From positions 1 to 64,000 of the forward strand of contig CAMJQW010000009.1 of the NCBI GenBank assembly GCA_946408125.1: a DNA stretch of 64,000 bases, read 5' to 3'. The first letter of the stretch is position 1, and every line of letters starts with the position of its first letter. Made by a program: the position numbers and the translations under genes. The notes beneath the pieces were generated by a model that saw only the letters and a list, made by a program, of their open reading frames with translations, did no database searches and was not told the origin of the DNA. This document shows positions 1-8,248 of the stretch, one piece after another. The stretch comes from an uncultured Fibrobacter sp. Lineage in GTDB: Bacteria > Fibrobacterota > Fibrobacteria > Fibrobacterales > Fibrobacteraceae.

Positions 1-2
1 CG

Positions 3-167
<165 letters not shown>

Positions 168-245
168 GCTGGAACGCCCCTTTGGCTCCAGGGTGACATG
201 TCATTCTGGAGTGTCCGCAAGGACACGATAGAATCCAAAAAAAAT

Positions 246-277
246 AAAGACCGTGACTTGTTGTCTCGGTCTTTTTT
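246..277 (+). terminator. rho-independent terminator after pgi
   Basis: AAAGACCG (246-253) pairs with CGGTCTTT (267-274) around a 13-base loop, and the run of T continues to 276. It reads as a terminator on the plus strand. The A-rich 5' side could also give some minus-strand termination of the convergent Fic gene. The remainder of 168-307 holds no gene, only a further imperfect hairpin around TCCAGGGTGACA...TCTGGAG. Confidence 0.8.
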
Positions 278-307
278 CATAAGCGAACGGAATCAAAAAC
301 CGTATGA

Positions 308-1399
308 TTAGCGCATAAGATCCAGCAGTTCAGCGAAGGCGTAACGCTTGTTCTTTTTCCCTTCTAAAGAGAAAAGGATTCTTTTGGACTCCAATATATC
401 GAGATAACGTTTCGCCTGGCCTACCGACACGTTCAACCGGTCTGCCAAAATGGACGACTTTATTATAGGCCGTTTAAACAAGCTCTCAATAATAGCCTCA
501 TATTTCGGACTATTCACGACCTCTTTTACATTTATCTTGGTCCGCTCGTATAGTTCATCCATAGAATCAATGTACCGTATATGTTTCTTCGCCTGAGCAA
601 CGACTTTCCTCAAAAAATACGTTATCCAAATTGTGAAATTTCCCTCACGCGAACTTGTCAACGAACTATAATACATCAGTTTGTCTTCACTTATCGCTTC
701 GCTCAGGTAGAAATACGGATACCGGATAAGCCCCGCCTTGTACATATACAGGCTGATAAGCGCACGCCCCACGCGGCCGTTACCGTCGTCAAACGGATGA
801 ATCGTCTCGAATTGCGCATGCGCGACAGCAGCCTTGATTAAAGGATTTTCTCCATCAATGCCATTGTTCATGTAATCCAGAAGGTCGTTCATGTACCTAC
901 CAGTTTCTTGAGGTGAAGGAGGTTCAAAAACAGTGTCCCCACTAGAATTGACAATGCGGTTTTGCTCTTCCTTGTAACGGGCCAGGAAGACTTCCTTTTG
1001 CGAGGGTACAAGGCCACGAAACATCAATGCACGAAAGCTCTTAATAAATGCATTAGAAAAGTTCTCCATCCTTAAATAGTCCGCGCCCCTACTTAATGCA
1101 GTCAGATGATTTGAATATTCGATATACTCTTTCGCTTTACTGGGCTTCTCCTCGACTTCTTCCTTGAGCATCTCGGAATAGGTCGTCTGCGTTCCTTCGA
1201 TGTACATGGAGGCGATAGCTTCCTTCTGGTGCAACATCGGCATCAATACGCTGTTGAACTTGCACCCGGCAATTTTCGCATCAAGTTCGCCCAACAACTT
1301 CGAAGCCTCGACCAGTTCGTTGATGAACTGGTTAGCATCGTAATCTTTAATGCGGTCTTTTAGGAAAGGAATCATAGATTTAGCATCACTGGTATACAA
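308..1399 (-). CDS. Fic family protein, class II (AMPylase-like)
   Basis: Fic enzymes usually transfer AMP from ATP to hydroxyl groups of target proteins. The core motif HPFDDGNGRVGR is at residues 201-212, with the catalytic His201 and the phosphate-binding loop intact. An N-terminal SMYIEG segment (Ser64-Gly69) fits the (S/T)xxxE(G/N) inhibitory helix of class II Fic proteins, so the enzyme is probably autoinhibited until triggered. The last 80 residues resemble a winged helix (LADRLNVSVGQAKRYLDIL), suggesting DNA or partner binding. The 5' end overlaps the preceding membrane-protein gene by 28 bases on the same strand, so the two are probably cotranscribed. The target is unknown. A housekeeping regulator or a toxin-like role cannot be told apart from sequence. 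Confidence 0.88.
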   Translation of the reverse strand: MYTSDAKSMIPFLKDRIKDYDANQFINELVEASKLLGELDAKIAGCKFNSVLMPMLHQKEAIASMYIEGTQTTYSEMLKEEVEEKPSKAKEYIEYSNHLTALSRGADYLRMENFSNAFIKSFRALMFRGLVPSQKEVFLARYKEEQNRIVNSSGDTVFEPPSPQETGRYMNDLLDYMNNGIDGENPLIKAAVAHAQFETIHPFDDGNGRVGRALISLYMYKAGLIRYPYFYLSEAISEDKLMYYSSLTSSREGNFTIWITYFLRKVVAQAKKHIRYIDSMDELYERTKINVKEVVNSPKYEAIIESLFKRPIIKSSILADRLNVSVGQAKRYLDILESKRILFSLEGKKNKRYAFAELLDLMR

Positions 1400-1905
1400 A
1401 TGATGGAAAGGCTAAGCGATATTCCCAAGCAAACAAGCCATTTCTTATAGGATATCCTTGAAAAGAACGCCATGAAAAAAGTCCCTACATAAATAAACAA
1501 TACCACTCCTAGCAGAAACAACACTCCCAGCATAAACAAATCGTTTTCATCTCTCAAATTAGGGGCATCCCCTCCACCTCCATACGCGAAATAAAGAAGA
1601 GCCGCCATAACATATAAAAACACCCACGCTGTTATATACGGAAATGATTTGTAGAAAATCGGCTTAAAAGGCTCTTTTTTCCAAAAAGTATTATGCACAA
1701 TCACTACAAAAAGGCTCAAGAACCAAAAGAACATAAACCTTGAAGAAGCGATGGAGAAACTTTCTGAAAATATGGAATTATGAGAATCCCAAAACGGCCA
1801 CATCAACCAAAAGATGACAATACCTGCTATGGGAGCAAACGTTCCCACAGCAAGAATCGCCCTAGACTTCCAATCATATTCTTTATTTTGGATTTCCATT
1901 TTCAT
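1372..1905 (-). CDS. small multi-spanning membrane protein, candidate immunity partner
   Basis: No family was recognised. The 177-residue product has about five hydrophobic helices (roughly residues 15-36, 56-72, 88-108, 124-148 and 156-175), no enzymatic motif and no signal peptide beyond the first helix. Its gene overlaps the upstream AFRH-motif gene by 23 bases and the downstream Fic gene by 28 bases, so the three are very likely translated from one message. A second ATG two codons in (1899) is an alternative start. A small polytopic protein directly after a possible effector is a layout often seen for membrane immunity proteins; that role is inference from arrangement only. Confidence 0.6.
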   Translation of the reverse strand: MKMEIQNKEYDWKSRAILAVGTFAPIAGIVIFWLMWPFWDSHNSIFSESFSIASSRFMFFWFLSLFVVIVHNTFWKKEPFKPIFYKSFPYITAWVFLYVMAALLYFAYGGGGDAPNLRDENDLFMLGVLFLLGVVLFIYVGTFFMAFFSRISYKKWLVCLGISLSLSIICIPVMLNL

Positions 1906-2608
1906 CTAACGAATTTAACACCTCTAAATACCTGTTAAACGCTCCTGAACTTATTTTCTCTTTTTTTACGTCATAAGATCCATCAGGATTTTGCGTTGAA
2001 ACAAACAAACCATCCGACAAAGCCTGAACCAACAGAGCGTACGTCTTGCTTTTCATAGACTTGTCTTTGTACTTTTCGCCCAGCTGTCTGCCAATCACGT
2101 TGTTTCGCAAATCAGCCGCTCGATCAGCCTCGTCAATCGTCCGATAGGTCGTTCTTACAGTATCCATCTTTTGGCCGAGTTCATGGCAATTGCCGATCCT
2201 CTCAGCCATGTCTTTACCATACTGCGACGTGATTTCCGCCTGCCATAAACCATGCCTGAAAGCCCCACGCATCGAACCACGATCATCTTGATTTGGCGAC
2301 AAGATATCACTTGCTTTGGCAAACGCGGTCGCTCGACTCGAGATGTTTGGCTTTGGCGTATATTCAGGGTGGCCAATATTCAGCAGTCTGGACGGATTGA
2401 ACCTTGCAGCAGCCCCCATGCAAAGGGTTTGATACAGAATCGATGAAGCCGTACGTCGTGCTTCTGCACTTGCGGTTTCCCGTCTTGGTTCTGTCGACAG
2501 GTACCTAGACAAGACATCCCTGGCACTTATGCGGCGTTCTGGCAGGGTATCCTGCATAGTTCGATTCCTTTCCCCATAAGGAAGTAAATAATCAGATAAT
2601 TTTGGCAT
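1883..2608 (-). CDS. AFRH-motif protein resembling DUF6973-type domains (putative effector)
   Basis: The 241-residue product has a hydrophilic N-terminus and a conserved-looking C-terminal half: AFRHGLWQAEI (116-126, His119 and Trp122), NCHELG (140-145, His142), and AADLRNNVIGRQLG (164-177). This order, FRHxxW, then HE, then DLxNNxxGR, resembles the DUF6973-type domain as I remember it, which occurs in putative toxin or wall-associated proteins of unknown activity. There is no signal peptide or transmembrane segment. The start has a good ribosome site (GGAG, minus strand) just upstream. It is the first gene of the overlapping trio with the membrane protein and Fic. A toxin or effector role is inferred, not shown. 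Confidence 0.5.
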   Translation of the reverse strand: MPKLSDYLLPYGERNRTMQDTLPERRISARDVLSRYLSTEPRRETASAEARRTASSILYQTLCMGAAARFNPSRLLNIGHPEYTPKPNISSRATAFAKASDILSPNQDDRGSMRGAFRHGLWQAEITSQYGKDMAERIGNCHELGQKMDTVRTTYRTIDEADRAADLRNNVIGRQLGEKYKDKSMKSKTYALLVQALSDGLFVSTQNPDGSYDVKKEKISSGAFNRYLEVLNSLDENGNPK

Positions 2609-2678
2609 TGTTGCTCCTTTGGCCCCTATTGGACCGGTGTAAGAGGTTTAACATTGCCAGACTTTGCTATCTTTCCTG

Positions 2679-2703
2679 TACCGGTATGTTAGACAGTCTG
2701 TCT
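2679..2703. promoter_or_regulatory. paired palindromes upstream of the AFRH-motif/Fic cluster
   Basis: TACCGGTA (2679-2686) is a perfect 8-base palindrome. Five bases later AGACAG-T-CTGTCT (2691-2703) is a perfect 6-base inverted repeat around one base. A second ACCGGT lies at 2633-2638. They sit 70-95 bases upstream of the minus-strand gene starting at 2608, where operators are often found. No -10 box was clear. Protein binding is inference. Confidence 0.35.
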
Positions 2704-2713
2704 GGCGTACTTT

Positions 2714-2747
2714 GCAGGAGCCCTTTGCCGAGGGCTCCTGCTTCTTT
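2714..2747 (+). terminator. terminator-like hairpin in the 2609-2900 gap
   Basis: GCAGGAGCCC (2714-2723) and GGGCTCCTGC (2732-2741) form a perfect 10-bp stem with an 8-base loop, followed on the plus strand by TTCTTT. No plus-strand gene ends before it, so either it terminates an unannotated short transcript or it acts as a stem-loop at the 3' end of the minus-strand restriction gene, where the U-tract is lacking. The rest of this gap is AT-rich and shows no convincing gene. Confidence 0.5.
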
Positions 2748-2900
2748 AATATAAACAAACCGAGCAAGAAAGTCAATAGCAAACCTGCATCTTTTCTGAA
2801 AAAACGCACGTTTGGTACACATTATCGTCCAATAAAGCGCAAATAATGCATCCATTATGTCAATTTCGGGAACTTTTTGGGGTTTTCGAAGCATTCCCGT

Positions 2901-5900
2901 TCACTTTTCGTCTAATTTCCGCATCAGGTTGTGGGTTTCGATGAGGATGGCGATGATTCTGCGGTAGTGTTCGATGTCGTCGTAAGTGAGTGTGCGATTT
3001 TTGCGGTCCTTGAGCCACTTTTGTGCTGGTTGATAACCGCCGATGTAGAAGTTCCATGCCGACTCGGGAACATTCTCGAAGCACTGCGACTTGTTGATGA
3101 AGACCTTACCCACTTTGTCTTCCCCGACTCGGTCGGGGTTCTCCTTCTCGTATCTAAGATCAGAGATTACATTATCACCAGGAGTATTGAACGAGACGGT
3201 CAGCGGCTGCGGGATTTCCTGCATCAGGTGGAGTTTGCGGAGTTTTTCGCCAATGGCGGCGATACGGTTGAATTCATCTGCGTTTTCGGGATAAGGAATG
3301 CGAGGAAAATCGATTTTCAAGAATTCCTTATAGCGTTCGCGATACGAGGGCGTATGAAGAACTCCATAGATGTAATCAAAGACTTGCTCGGGAGTAGTTT
3401 TATTCCCTACACATTCATCTATTTTACGCCAAATGGTTTCATCAAGATTTGGCTTTCGTTGTTCACCAAGATTAACTTCGTTTTCCATCGGGTAAAGGTA
3501 AAGAGGGAAGACATTGGCATTATCTTTTGAAGAAAGAATCGTTTTATCCGTGATTTTATTGGTCACCAATATTGTACACGCTTCATCACGATTGACTCGA
3601 ATTAAGCACAAGCCAAGATTAGGTGAGAAAAAATTTTTCATAACATTTTCTCTAGTCCAATCAACCATTTCTTTTGCGTAATAAATAAATTGTGAGTCAA
3701 ATGGTCTATAAAGAATATCTCGAATTTTTTCATTATGGTCAAACTGTCGAATGGCTGCACGAGCAGATGATAATTTCCATCCTCTTGTATCACCCTTAAG
3801 ATATTTCGTAGATGATTTATTTCCGAAATAACGATTTCGAATGACATCATCAGAAACTGTTATATTGGCAAAATTTCTTATTCTTTCTAACAACACTTCT
3901 TTGCTTGAATCAATAACTAAAAAATCCCTTGCTGTTGTAACACCCATTACATTAGTTTTTATCAAATCATTTATTTTAAACCCTCTTTCATACAAATCTC
4001 GTCCTTCATCTGTCTTAGGCACAAAAAAGTAGTACGGAGCATTGGGATTGACTTGTTTGAAATCTATTGTTGAAAAGCCCCTTGTTCTCAAATACTCAAA
4101 TTTTTCTTGGCGTTTCCCATATAATTCCTTATAGAAAACATCCGCCAATTCTTTATTTTTAGAACCATCTTTAATAAAGATATTGATGCTCACGCCTTGC
4201 TGAATATCAAAAACATTTTCATCTTTTTTTCCAGTTTGGTCCGTTTCGCCGATTGTGCTATTCCCATGCAAATTCAAAATATATATCCTATCAAAACTAT
4301 TCATTAAGTGATATCGCATGCAACGAAATGTCGGATTATCAAGGAATTTATGGTTATTAATATAAGCTACGATTCCATTCTCATTCTTATTCACATATTC
4401 TTCCGCCAAACGAATAAACTTCACATAATCATCGTTTAACCAGTGTTTTCTCTCATTAAAGTAAACACCATCAATATATTTATACTCTTCGATAAGAGAT
4501 GTTATCCATTCCCCATTATTTGAGGATATTCCACTATACGGCGGGTTCCCAATCATCACCATCACGGGAGTATCGCGCTTAACGAAGTTCGCTTCGCTTG
4601 CTTCTTGTGCCAACCACTGCGCAAATAGCGTTCCCGTATTGGGGTCACATTCTTCCAAAGAATTAGTTAGGTAAATACGCAAACGATTGTTCTTCTTCGG
4701 GACATAACCCGTTTCAGAAAGTACCATATCGAGTTTGAGATGCGCAATCGCATACGGAGCCATCATGAATTCGAATCCGTTCAAGCGCGGCAAGAGATGT
4801 TCGTCCACGTAGTTCTGCCATGCGCCCAAGTTGCCCTGCATGCTGCTGTAAATCTTCCGCACAATCTTTGCCGGGAATGTCGCCGTACCCGTTGCAGGGT
4901 CGAGAATCTGCACACGATGGTATTCCTTTTCCTCATGCCGTTTGTGGTCAGTAGTGCGATTGTCGGTATACAGGTCGTTCGATCGCTTGAGTTTCACCTT
5001 GCTTGTGTCAGCAAGGCCCATCGGGAGCTTGAACGTGTCCTTCAGAATTTCGTCCACCGCGTTCACCATGAAATCGACAACCGGTTCCGGGGTGTAATAA
5101 ACGCCGCAGGACTTTTTCTGTTTCGGATCGTAATGGTACAGGAAATCTTCGTAGAAATGAATCAGCGGATCGCCTTGACCGCTTGATTGCCCGAAGTTTT
5201 TCATTACCTTTGAAATGTCGGTAACGCGGAACGTCTCGACCAAGTCATCAACAATCCAGACGATGCTTTCGTCCATGTCGAAGCCGGCAATGCTCTGGAA
5301 AATCTTGCGCAGAAAGGGGTTCGTTTCGGGAATCAGCGTCGCCGCCTCGGCTCGCGAGAACGTGTCGGGAGTCTTGTCGTGGAGCCGCGCTGCAAACATG
5401 CCGTATGCAATCGTCTGCGCATAAATATCGGCAAACGCCTTTTCCGTCAAATCGTGAATCAGGATGTTCTTGAAAGCATTCCACTGCCCCGCCAGTTCAC
5501 CCGTCTTTTCCGAATCATTCTCAAGTGTCTTGTGAATCGTTTCGGCAAGGAGTTTCGCCTTTGCCGCCATCATCTGCGCCAACTTTTTCGCAGACGTAAT
5601 CTTTTGCGGGAGTGCGCCCGAGAAGGAATCCACAACCTCCAAGAATTTCGTGACATTCGGCTGGATAACAACCACCTTGTCGCCACGAACTTCGGCAATG
5701 CGCACGCTATCGACAAACTCGCCGAACTCGTAGAGATGGAAATCGAGATAGTCCGTAAACAAGATGTGGTCAAGCGAATTTTTATACCGATTGAACTGTT
5801 CCTTGTGCTCGCGGTTGCCGTCCAGGTCGCGGTCGTTCACGTCTTTCGCTTCAACAAAAGCCACCGGAATGTTCGATGCGCCACCCTTGGAGATGATGTA

Positions 5901-6089
5901 GTCTGGGGCACCACAGTCAATGCGCCGGGGTTCGTTCGTCACCACATACTTGGGCAAGAGTTCCGACAAAAGCGAAGCCAACGCCGGACGGTAACTATGC
6001 TCGGTTGCCTTGCCCGTCGCAAACTGCTTGGAGACTTCGGCGATATAGCGTTCTACGGCTTGGAACTTGCTCTTATCTAAATCTGTCAT
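2901..6089 (-). CDS. single-chain type IIG / ISP-type restriction-modification enzyme
   Basis: One polypeptide should methylate adenine N6 and cut DNA. Order in the 1062-residue product: a PD-(D/E)xK nuclease core (APD with Asp63, then VEAK with Glu80 and Lys82); GVYYTPEPVVDF (329-340); SAM-binding DPATGTATF (397-405); catalytic NPPY (515-518); an assumed target-recognition section; and a type ISP C-terminal domain beginning YIYGVLHTPSYRERYKEFLK (906). No helicase motifs were seen, so it is shorter than true type ISP enzymes. I chose the ATG at 6089 (MTDLDKSKFQ) because AAGGA lies seven bases upstream; an in-frame extension to 6179 has no support. Bases about 3400-4560 are much more AT-rich than both ends of the gene. 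A long palindrome lies upstream. No phase-variable tract was seen. Confidence 0.9.
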   Translation of the reverse strand: MTDLDKSKFQAVERYIAEVSKQFATGKATEHSYRPALASLLSELLPKYVVTNEPRRIDCGAPDYIISKGGASNIPVAFVEAKDVNDRDLDGNREHKEQFNRYKNSLDHILFTDYLDFHLYEFGEFVDSVRIAEVRGDKVVVIQPNVTKFLEVVDSFSGALPQKITSAKKLAQMMAAKAKLLAETIHKTLENDSEKTGELAGQWNAFKNILIHDLTEKAFADIYAQTIAYGMFAARLHDKTPDTFSRAEAATLIPETNPFLRKIFQSIAGFDMDESIVWIVDDLVETFRVTDISKVMKNFGQSSGQGDPLIHFYEDFLYHYDPKQKKSCGVYYTPEPVVDFMVNAVDEILKDTFKLPMGLADTSKVKLKRSNDLYTDNRTTDHKRHEEKEYHRVQILDPATGTATFPAKIVRKIYSSMQGNLGAWQNYVDEHLLPRLNGFEFMMAPYAIAHLKLDMVLSETGYVPKKNNRLRIYLTNSLEECDPNTGTLFAQWLAQEASEANFVKRDTPVMVMIGNPPYSGISSNNGEWITSLIEEYKYIDGVYFNERKHWLNDDYVKFIRLAEEYVNKNENGIVAYINNHKFLDNPTFRCMRYHLMNSFDRIYILNLHGNSTIGETDQTGKKDENVFDIQQGVSINIFIKDGSKNKELADVFYKELYGKRQEKFEYLRTRGFSTIDFKQVNPNAPYYFFVPKTDEGRDLYERGFKINDLIKTNVMGVTTARDFLVIDSSKEVLLERIRNFANITVSDDVIRNRYFGNKSSTKYLKGDTRGWKLSSARAAIRQFDHNEKIRDILYRPFDSQFIYYAKEMVDWTRENVMKNFFSPNLGLCLIRVNRDEACTILVTNKITDKTILSSKDNANVFPLYLYPMENEVNLGEQRKPNLDETIWRKIDECVGNKTTPEQVFDYIYGVLHTPSYRERYKEFLKIDFPRIPYPENADEFNRIAAIGEKLRKLHLMQEIPQPLTVSFNTPGDNVISDLRYEKENPDRVGEDKVGKVFINKSQCFENVPESAWNFYIGGYQPAQKWLKDRKNRTLTYDDIEHYRRIIAILIETHNLMRKLDEK

Positions 6090-6154
6090 GGCGCATCCTT
6101 GGTTGGCAATTCGCCTTATTCCAAGGATTTGATTCCATGCGATTTTATGCAAAC

Positions 6155-6305
6155 AAAAAAGGCGTGGAGTCGAATGCACTTACTAGTACGGAAGGGTCAC
6201 CACAACCCGTGTTACACAATAAGCACAAACGACCCACGCCCCAAATGGGACGTGAGCGTTCGTCTTATTCCCGTGTAACGTTGAAAGTGGTGATTTTTCC
6301 GTACT
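6155..6305 (-). promoter_or_regulatory. long imperfect palindrome with alternative terminator stem, leader of the restriction gene
   Basis: Seven paired blocks fold 6185-6305 into one long hairpin: 6185-6193/6297-6305 (AGTACGGAA), 6197-6203/6287-6293 (TCACCAC), 6211-6217/6273-6279 (GTTACAC), 6218-6223/6264-6269 (AATAAG), 6228-6231/6257-6260, 6235-6238/6251-6254 and 6240-6242/6247-6249, with loop AAAT. On the minus strand, the start of the second arm (GGCGTGGGTCG, 6230-6240) can instead pair with CGACTCCACGCC (6161-6172), which is followed by TTTTTT (6155-6160), a terminator shape. The two folds exclude each other, as in attenuators. It lies 66-216 bases before the restriction gene start. A mobile hairpin element is the main alternative. 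Confidence 0.5.
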
Positions 6306-6370
6306 AAGAATAAGAGACGAATCTCAAAAAATCGGCGCCCAATGCCGCGAAGCAAAGGGCTATGTCTGTG

Positions 6371-6457
6371 GGGAATTTAGCATAAGGCGAATGTCGCGTC
6401 AATCGTGCTTGCACGAATTGACATGACTGAGCCGAGCTAAATGCCCCCGAAGGGGGC
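6371..6457. other. second structured element in the 6090-6652 gap
   Basis: ATTTAGC (6375-6381) pairs with GCTAAAT (6436-6442) and encloses a long stem, GTCAATCGTGC (6398-6408) with GCACGAATTGAC (6411-6422), one bulged base. GCCCCCGAAGGGGGC (6443-6457) follows as a tight hairpin. Further on, GAGTC (6547-6551) pairs with GACTC (6562-6566) inside GGG...CCC flanks, about 90 bases before the GH8 start. No gene is visible in this 560-base gap. The structures could be a small RNA, a boundary of the island or promoter-proximal hairpins. Confidence 0.4.
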
Positions 6458-6652
6458 CAATGTAGTATAAAAGGAAGGAAATAAGCTGAAGCGGGCCTTC
6501 GTCTGCATAATTTTCAGCAAAGCATGCTACATTGCATCGGGTGGGCGAGTCTTTTTTGTGTGACTCCCTTCACTGTTACCAAAAGTTTTACAGGAGTCCT
6601 AGCCCATTTTGTATATATTTGGGACGGGAGATGATTGGGGTATGGAGAGGTT

Positions 6653-8239
6653 ATGAAAATATTCAAGTATTCCGCATTCTGCATTGCCGCAGCGTTTTCT
6701 TACTCGCTGGCGGTTCTTGACTTGCCCAACGACCAGCCCAAGGTAGACGAAATCTACTGGAAGGCGGCGCTCGACAGCACGTGGCAAGGTCTAATCCGCC
6801 GCAACATCGACCCGTTCAGCGCGGGCGCTGGCCTCATCCATCGCCCCAAGAGCGAAAAGCCGGGTGACGCGGTAAGCGAAGGCGTCGGCTACGGCATGCT
6901 GGTCGCCCTTTACGCGAACGACCAGGAACGCTTCAACAAGATGTGGGAAAAGGCGAGCGAGACCATGTGGCAGGGAAGCTACCACGACTGGCACATGAAT
7001 CCCGATGGAACCATCCCGATGGACGGTCACGGTGCCGCGACCGACGCCGAAGAAGATATCGCACTCGCCCTGATTTTTGCAGACAAGCTCGTTTCTGCAG
7101 GCAAGTGGACCGCCTACACCTCTCCGTTCCTGCAGAAGACTTACGCAGAACAGGCCCAGAAGCTCCTCGACAAGATGTGGGAATCGAAGCAGATACGCTC
7201 CGAAGGCGTTGTCGCTCCCGGTGCCGACTGGGGCGGATACGAATTCGTGAACCCCGGGTATTTCTCCCCGGCCTGGTACAAGGTCTTCGAGAAGTTCGAC
7301 AAGAATGACGGTTCTCGCTGGACGAAAGCCGTAGACAAGAGCTACGAGATTATTTCCAAGAGCCCCGGATACAGCATGGGCATGGTTCCCGACTGGATGA
7401 CTCCGGAAGGCGGCTGGGTCGGTTCCGCCGGCCTCGGCTACAACGCCTATTTTGAAAGCCGCGCCTTCTACAAGGATGCTATCCGCATTCTGTGGCGCTG
7501 CGCCATTGACGCCATCTGGTTCGACGAAAGCCGTGCCAAGGATTTCCTCAAGAACGCGCTCAAGTTCATCAACGGCAAGGGCGGCGCTCCCGCTGCGAAC
7601 TTCTACCAGATCGAACAAGCCGGTGAACTCCTGCCCGCCGAAGACAAGTGGATGGAATTCAACGGCGAAAAGAACGAGTCCACCTGGCGCTACCGCAGGG
7701 AACATAGCCACCTGACCATCGGCATGTGGGCCACGGCGGCCATGGCTGTCGGTGAAAAGACGGACAGGATCGCCTTTAGCGAAGAAATGGGTAAGTTCTA
7801 CGAAGGCGGTGATTACTTTGGACTCGCGAAGGACACCTCCGCGGCCCTCGAGGATACGCTCCACAACGAAATGTACTTTGACCAGTTCCTCGCCTGGTTC
7901 GGCACATCCCTGATGAGCGGGACCTTCGTGAACGTGATCGACGCAATCGACAACCCGAAAACGGCAACAGTCGGCGATTCGTCTTCCCTGACGCCGAAAC
8001 CCGTAAGCATTCCGAAGGTGCGCATCGCCAAGAAGGGTATCGAACTTGAGTACCTCGGCAACGGAATGATGTTCTCGGTGTCCGATGTCGCCACCTGGCG
8101 CATCTTCGACATGAACGGTCACGAAGTGGCAACCGCCAAGGGAAAGAACTTCCTGTGGAAGGAATCCCGCAAGGGAGTCTACATCGTCAAGGCCAGCGGA
8201 GCGGATTTCCGTCTCACCCGAAAGGTGTTCCTCCGCTAG
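6653..8239 (+). CDS. secreted glycoside hydrolase family 8 endoglucanase with T9SS-type tail
   Basis: GH8 enzymes cleave beta-1,4 linkages (cellulose, mixed glucan, xylan or chitosan) with inversion. The 528-residue product has a signal peptide (MKIFKYSAFCIAAAFSYSLA). It then has the GH8 acid motif SEGVGYGM with Glu76, the segment TDAEEDIALAL with Asp131 and Asp135, and ADWGGYEFVNPGYFSPAWY. The last 75 residues (WRIFDMNGHEVATAKG...GVYIVKASG...RKVFLR) resemble type IX secretion sorting domains, suggesting export to the surface or medium. The ATG at 6653 is preferred over the upstream TTG at 6635 because GGAGAGG lies just before it and the signal peptide begins there. Substrate cannot be fixed from sequence. 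The gene converges with the TIGR02171 gene nine bases later. Confidence 0.92.
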   Translation: MKIFKYSAFCIAAAFSYSLAVLDLPNDQPKVDEIYWKAALDSTWQGLIRRNIDPFSAGAGLIHRPKSEKPGDAVSEGVGYGMLVALYANDQERFNKMWEKASETMWQGSYHDWHMNPDGTIPMDGHGAATDAEEDIALALIFADKLVSAGKWTAYTSPFLQKTYAEQAQKLLDKMWESKQIRSEGVVAPGADWGGYEFVNPGYFSPAWYKVFEKFDKNDGSRWTKAVDKSYEIISKSPGYSMGMVPDWMTPEGGWVGSAGLGYNAYFESRAFYKDAIRILWRCAIDAIWFDESRAKDFLKNALKFINGKGGAPAANFYQIEQAGELLPAEDKWMEFNGEKNESTWRYRREHSHLTIGMWATAAMAVGEKTDRIAFSEEMGKFYEGGDYFGLAKDTSAALEDTLHNEMYFDQFLAWFGTSLMSGTFVNVIDAIDNPKTATVGDSSSLTPKPVSIPKVRIAKKGIELEYLGNGMMFSVSDVATWRIFDMNGHEVATAKGKNFLWKESRKGVYIVKASGADFRLTRKVFLR

Positions 8240-8248
8240 CTTAACAGC

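Noticed and set aside
6185..6305. Integron attC site or retron msd
   Set aside because: The palindrome lacks attC core sites (RYYYAAC/GTTRRRY pairs), and there is no integrase or reverse transcriptase in the window.
308..6640. Integrated phage or integrative element
   Set aside because: No integrase, att-like direct repeats, structural genes or tRNA at either end. Called an accessory island only by gene content and composition.
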